DNA of 8,066 nucleotides from an uncultured Collinsella sp. (lineage in GTDB: Bacteria; Actinomycetota; Coriobacteriia; Coriobacteriales; Coriobacteriaceae), in NCBI GenBank assembly GCA_902490095.1, contig CABUCQ010000095.1:1-8066 (forward strand), given 5' to 3'. Shown piece after piece: positions 5,767 through 8,066 of this stretch (positions are counted from its first letter, which is position 1; the number at the start of each line of letters is the position of its first letter). The position numbers were made by a program, and so were the translations under genes. The notes under the pieces are model-generated. The model saw only the letters and a list, made by a program, of their open reading frames with translations, ran no database searches and was not told the origin of the DNA.

Positions 5767-6429
5767 ATGGAGGCGCTGGAGATATGCAAACGGCCGGTCG
5801 TGCTGTTTGATTTTGATGGCACGGTGGCCGATACGGGTCGGGCGGTGATGACCTCGACGCGCAAGACGCTGGCTGCACGCGGGTTTTCGGAGGCGCAGAT
5901 GGGTGACCTGCGTCGCATGATCGGGCCGCCCCTGTGGAAGAGTTTTCACGACTTTTATGGCTTCTCCCGCGAGGAGTCGCTTGTGGTGGCCGACGAGTAC
6001 CGCGCCTTTTTTGACGAGCTGGGACCGGAGGAGTATCCCGTGTTTGACGGGATCCCCGAGCTGCTGGATGGGTTGGTCGCCCAGGGCAAGCGCTTGGCCG
6101 TGGCGACGTCGCGCATGGAGGCAAAGTGCGTTGACATGGTGGGAGAGCTGGGACTTTCTCAGTTTGAGGCGGTGGTTGGCATGAATCCGCCGCAGGGGCG
6201 CGAGACCAAGGCCGATTCGGTCCGCGACGCGTTGGCGGCCTTGGGTGCGGCCGCGGGCGATGCCGTGATGATCGGCGATCGCTTTAACGACGTCGAGGGC
6301 GCGCACGCGATGAGCGTGCCGTGCATTGGTATCTATTCGGGCGCGGCGGCGCCGGGCGAGCACGAGGCGGCGGGTGCCGATGCAGTGGTGCACTCGGTGG
6401 CCGAGCTTGCTAAACTTTTCGCTATATAG
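5767..6429 (+). CDS. HAD-IA family phosphatase (phosphoglycolate phosphatase/nucleotidase-like)
   Basis: A 220-residue cytoplasmic phosphatase of the haloacid dehalogenase superfamily. All four motifs are intact: VVLFDFDGTVADT (nucleophile D15, acid/base D17), LAVATS (T114), K148 in ETKADSV, and VMIGDRFNDVEGA (D171, D175). The alpha-helical cap lies between motifs I and II and includes RMIGPPLWKSFHDFYGFS, the 'IGPPL-SF' stretch seen in Gph/PpaX-like and related nucleotidase-like members. The substrate cannot be told from sequence; phosphoglycolate, pyrophosphate or a nucleotide are all possible. The start at 5767 is preferred for the GAAGAGGG site 6 nt upstream; an in-frame GTG at 5734 and an ATG at 5761 are alternatives. 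The dipeptidase gene follows after 54 bp on the same strand, so the two may be co-transcribed, although an imperfect GC-rich hairpin (6441-6464) lies in the gap. Confidence 0.88.
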   Translation: MEALEICKRPVVLFDFDGTVADTGRAVMTSTRKTLAARGFSEAQMGDLRRMIGPPLWKSFHDFYGFSREESLVVADEYRAFFDELGPEEYPVFDGIPELLDGLVAQGKRLAVATSRMEAKCVDMVGELGLSQFEAVVGMNPPQGRETKADSVRDALAALGAAAGDAVMIGDRFNDVEGAHAMSVPCIGIYSGAAAPGEHEAAGADAVVHSVAELAKLFAI

Positions 6430-6483
6430 GTATTTGATGTGAGGGGCGGGCACGCTCGCCGCTCATTGGTAAGGAGGTCGTCC

Positions 6484-7920
6484 ATGAATCAGGTGGAGCA
6501 GAGCGTTGCCGAGTATGTCGACGAGGTCTGGGAGGATGTCGTCGCCGATATCGAGCAGCTGGTGAGTTATCCGTCCGTGGCAGTTTCTGCCGATGCGGAG
6601 CCCGGCGCGCCGTTTGGCCGCCCGGTCCGTGACGCGCTCGATTGCGCGCTCGGCATCGCGCAGAAGCTCGGCTATCAGACGAGCGACGACGAGGGCTATG
6701 TGGGAATCGCCGATATCCCGGGCCGCGGCGACAAACAGCTCGCGACTATCTGCCACGTGGACGTGGTTCCCGCCGGCCCTGGCTGGAACACCGACCCGTT
6801 CACCATGGAGCGCCGCGAGGGCTGGCTGCTCGGTCGCGGCGTGATTGACGACAAGGGCCCGGCGGTATTGTCACTCTACGCCGGCGCCTACTTGCTCAAG
6901 CACGGCATTGTTCCGCGCTACACCTTCCGCGCGCTGCTGGGCTGCGATGAGGAAGTGGGCATGTCCGACGTTCACCATTATCTGGAGAACAACGCAGACC
7001 CCGACTTTTTGTTTACGCCCGATGCCGAGTTCCCGGTCTGCAATGCTGAGAAGGGCCAGTTTGGGGCGACGTTCGTGAGCCCCAAGATCGACGGCGGGCG
7101 CATTGTGTCCTGGAGCGGTGCCGAGGCGAGCAACGCCATTCCGTCGCAGTCCATCTGCGAGCTCGCGATTGCCGCCGATGAGCTGCCGGCGCCCGTTGAG
7201 AACGCCGACCGCCTGGAGATCACGGCGCTTGATAACGGGCATGCGCAGATTTTCGCCCACGGTATTGGCGGTCACGCTTCGATGCCTGAGGGCACCATCA
7301 ACGCCGTCGGCCTGATCGTGTCGTATCTGCGCGAGGCCGAGGACGCGTTTGGTGCACGCGACGAGCGCCTGCTGACGCCTGCCGAGCACGAGTTCGTCAA
7401 GTTCCTGGCCTTTGTGCATGCGGATGCCTATGGTCGCGGCCTGGGTATCGACGCGACGAGCCCAGCGTTTGGCCCGCTTACCTGCAACGCTGGCGTCATC
7501 CGTGTGGCGGATGGCCATATCGAGCAGGTCATCGACGTGCGCTTCCCCGATAGCACGAGTGCCGATACCATCCGCGAGCAGCTCGAGCCGCTCGTGGGCC
7601 GTTTTGGCGTGACGTGCCGTGTGGGTCGTGCGAAGGTGCCGTTCTCGGTGTCTGCCGACGATCCGGCCGTGAAGGCGCTTATCGATACCTATAACGAGTT
7701 CACCGGCAAGCATGCCGAGCCCTTTGCCATGGGCGGCGGCACGTACGCGCGCAACTTTGCCCGCGCCGTCTCGTTTGGCCCCGAGGAGACCGGCCTGGAG
7801 CTGCCCGCATGGGGCGGCCAGATGCACGGCCCCAACGAGTGCGCCAACGAGGAGCAGCTCAAGCAAGCACTCAAGATTTACATCGTGGCAATCCTGCGCC
7901 TCAACGAGCTCGAACTTTAA
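6484..7920 (+). CDS. pepV: PepV-like M20 family dipeptidase
   Basis: A 478-residue metallopeptidase, close to the ~470 residues of PepV/Sapep enzymes. These are cytoplasmic dinuclear zinc (or manganese) peptidases that split dipeptides and some tripeptides, a late step in peptide use. Metal and catalytic residues are visible in order: H91 and D93 in CHVDVVPAG, D122 in GRGVIDDKGP, catalytic E156 and metal ligand E157 in CDEEVG, D180 in TPDAEFPV, H264 in GIGGHASMPEG (the dimerisation or lid domain) and H448 in QMHGPNE. GGGTYARNF near residue 420 is the conserved substrate-binding loop. The start at 6484 is fixed by AAGGAGG about 8 nt upstream, one of the best ribosome sites in the window. The gene is intact, GC-rich like its neighbours, and ends 21 bp before a terminator hairpin. 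It could instead be annotated as Sapep or a generic M20 peptidase. Confidence 0.93.
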   Translation: MNQVEQSVAEYVDEVWEDVVADIEQLVSYPSVAVSADAEPGAPFGRPVRDALDCALGIAQKLGYQTSDDEGYVGIADIPGRGDKQLATICHVDVVPAGPGWNTDPFTMERREGWLLGRGVIDDKGPAVLSLYAGAYLLKHGIVPRYTFRALLGCDEEVGMSDVHHYLENNADPDFLFTPDAEFPVCNAEKGQFGATFVSPKIDGGRIVSWSGAEASNAIPSQSICELAIAADELPAPVENADRLEITALDNGHAQIFAHGIGGHASMPEGTINAVGLIVSYLREAEDAFGARDERLLTPAEHEFVKFLAFVHADAYGRGLGIDATSPAFGPLTCNAGVIRVADGHIEQVIDVRFPDSTSADTIREQLEPLVGRFGVTCRVGRAKVPFSVSADDPAVKALIDTYNEFTGKHAEPFAMGGGTYARNFARAVSFGPEETGLELPAWGGQMHGPNECANEEQLKQALKIYIVAILRLNELEL

Positions 7921-7938
7921 GATTACGCGGTTTTCCAA

Positions 7939-8017
7939 TCTAAGTTGCGGTGGAATAGTTCCTAGAATGGGCCATTTGATGGCCAAGCAGGAACTATTTC
8001 ACCGCAACTTCGTTTTT
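7939..8017 (+). terminator. Terminator built from the dispersed hairpin repeat, copy 2
   Basis: Arms 7942-7963 and 7989-8010 pair over 22 bp with one G-U-type mismatch around a 25-nt loop. The loop contains an inner GGCCA/TGGCC stem. The run CGTTTTTATT follows directly, making a good rho-independent terminator for the dipeptidase transcript. Its outer 20 bases (7939-7958) are identical to 4666-4685. Confidence 0.82.
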
Positions 8018-8037
8018 ATTGGTGTAAAAGGCGGGTC

Positions 8038-8066
8038 ATGCTTGGTGGTGAATTTGTTATTCGTTT
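8038..8066 (+). CDS. Possible start of a further gene, cut by the window end
   Basis: ATG at 8038 opens a frame reading MLGGEFVIR that runs off the window without a stop. AAAGG lies 6 nt upstream as a plausible ribosome site, and the position just after a terminator suits a new transcription unit. Nine residues are too few to recognise a family, and a chance ATG cannot be excluded. Confidence 0.3.

Noticed and set aside
5713..6453. Minus-strand frame opposite the HAD gene
   Set aside because: Shadow rich in His/Arg without motifs; all four HAD motifs are intact on the plus strand.
6441..6464. GC-rich hairpin between the HAD and dipeptidase genes as a terminator
   Set aside because: The arms have mismatches, leave almost no loop, and no T-run follows; it is at most a weak structure.
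6871..7986. Minus-strand frame of 371 codons opposite the dipeptidase
   Set aside because: Starts inside the terminator hairpin and has no recognisable domain; the plus strand has every M20 metal ligand.
1..8066. CRISPR array, tRNA or rRNA
   Set aside because: No regularly spaced repeats with unique spacers, no cloverleaf and no rRNA-like sequence were seen on either strand.

Overview
The window looks like chromosome of a high-GC Gram-positive gut bacterium, most likely a Coriobacteriia member such as Collinsella. This rests on GC-rich housekeeping genes with strong Shine-Dalgarno sites and on dispersed terminator-like hairpins between them; it is an inference, as no rRNA or marker gene is present.

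The right half (about 4.59-8.07 kb) is ordinary chromosome. A DegV/FakB-type fatty-acid-binding protein (minus) diverges from a HAD-IA phosphatase (plus), which is followed 54 bp later by a PepV-like M20 dipeptidase. Large symmetric hairpins, two of them sharing an identical 20-base arm segment, close the transcription units.

The left half (1-4.45 kb) is accessory and layered. The last ~43 codons of what looks like a LOG/TIGR00730 (cytokinin-riboside-monophosphate phosphoribohydrolase-like) gene remain at 4451-4582, without their 5' part. Directly upstream is an AT-rich, structured, apparently noncoding block (4035-4450) with a long imperfect inverted repeat and a chain of competing hairpins. 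Next comes an 876-residue minus-strand protein that joins an archaeo-eukaryotic-primase-like domain to an SF2 helicase, matching the 'TOTE conflict system' primase-helicase architecture. Its composition is visibly less GC-rich than the flanking genes.

The 3' end of that gene is interrupted by a complete IS1595-family-like insertion sequence (5-1425) with perfect 25-bp terminal inverted repeats. The insertion is in or near a TTAATTAA site, and the repeat itself supplies the helicase's last codons and stop. The IS carries a zinc-ribbon DDE transposase and, behind it on the same strand, a 65-residue RelB/DinJ-like ribbon-helix-helix protein that lacks most of the toxin-binding tail and has no toxin partner.

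Inferred order of events: a primase-helicase island landed in or beside the LOG gene, then the IS entered the helicase 3' end. The most unusual points are the antitoxin-like passenger in the IS, the IS-tailored C-terminus of the primase-helicase, and the structured noncoding block at the LOG junction.
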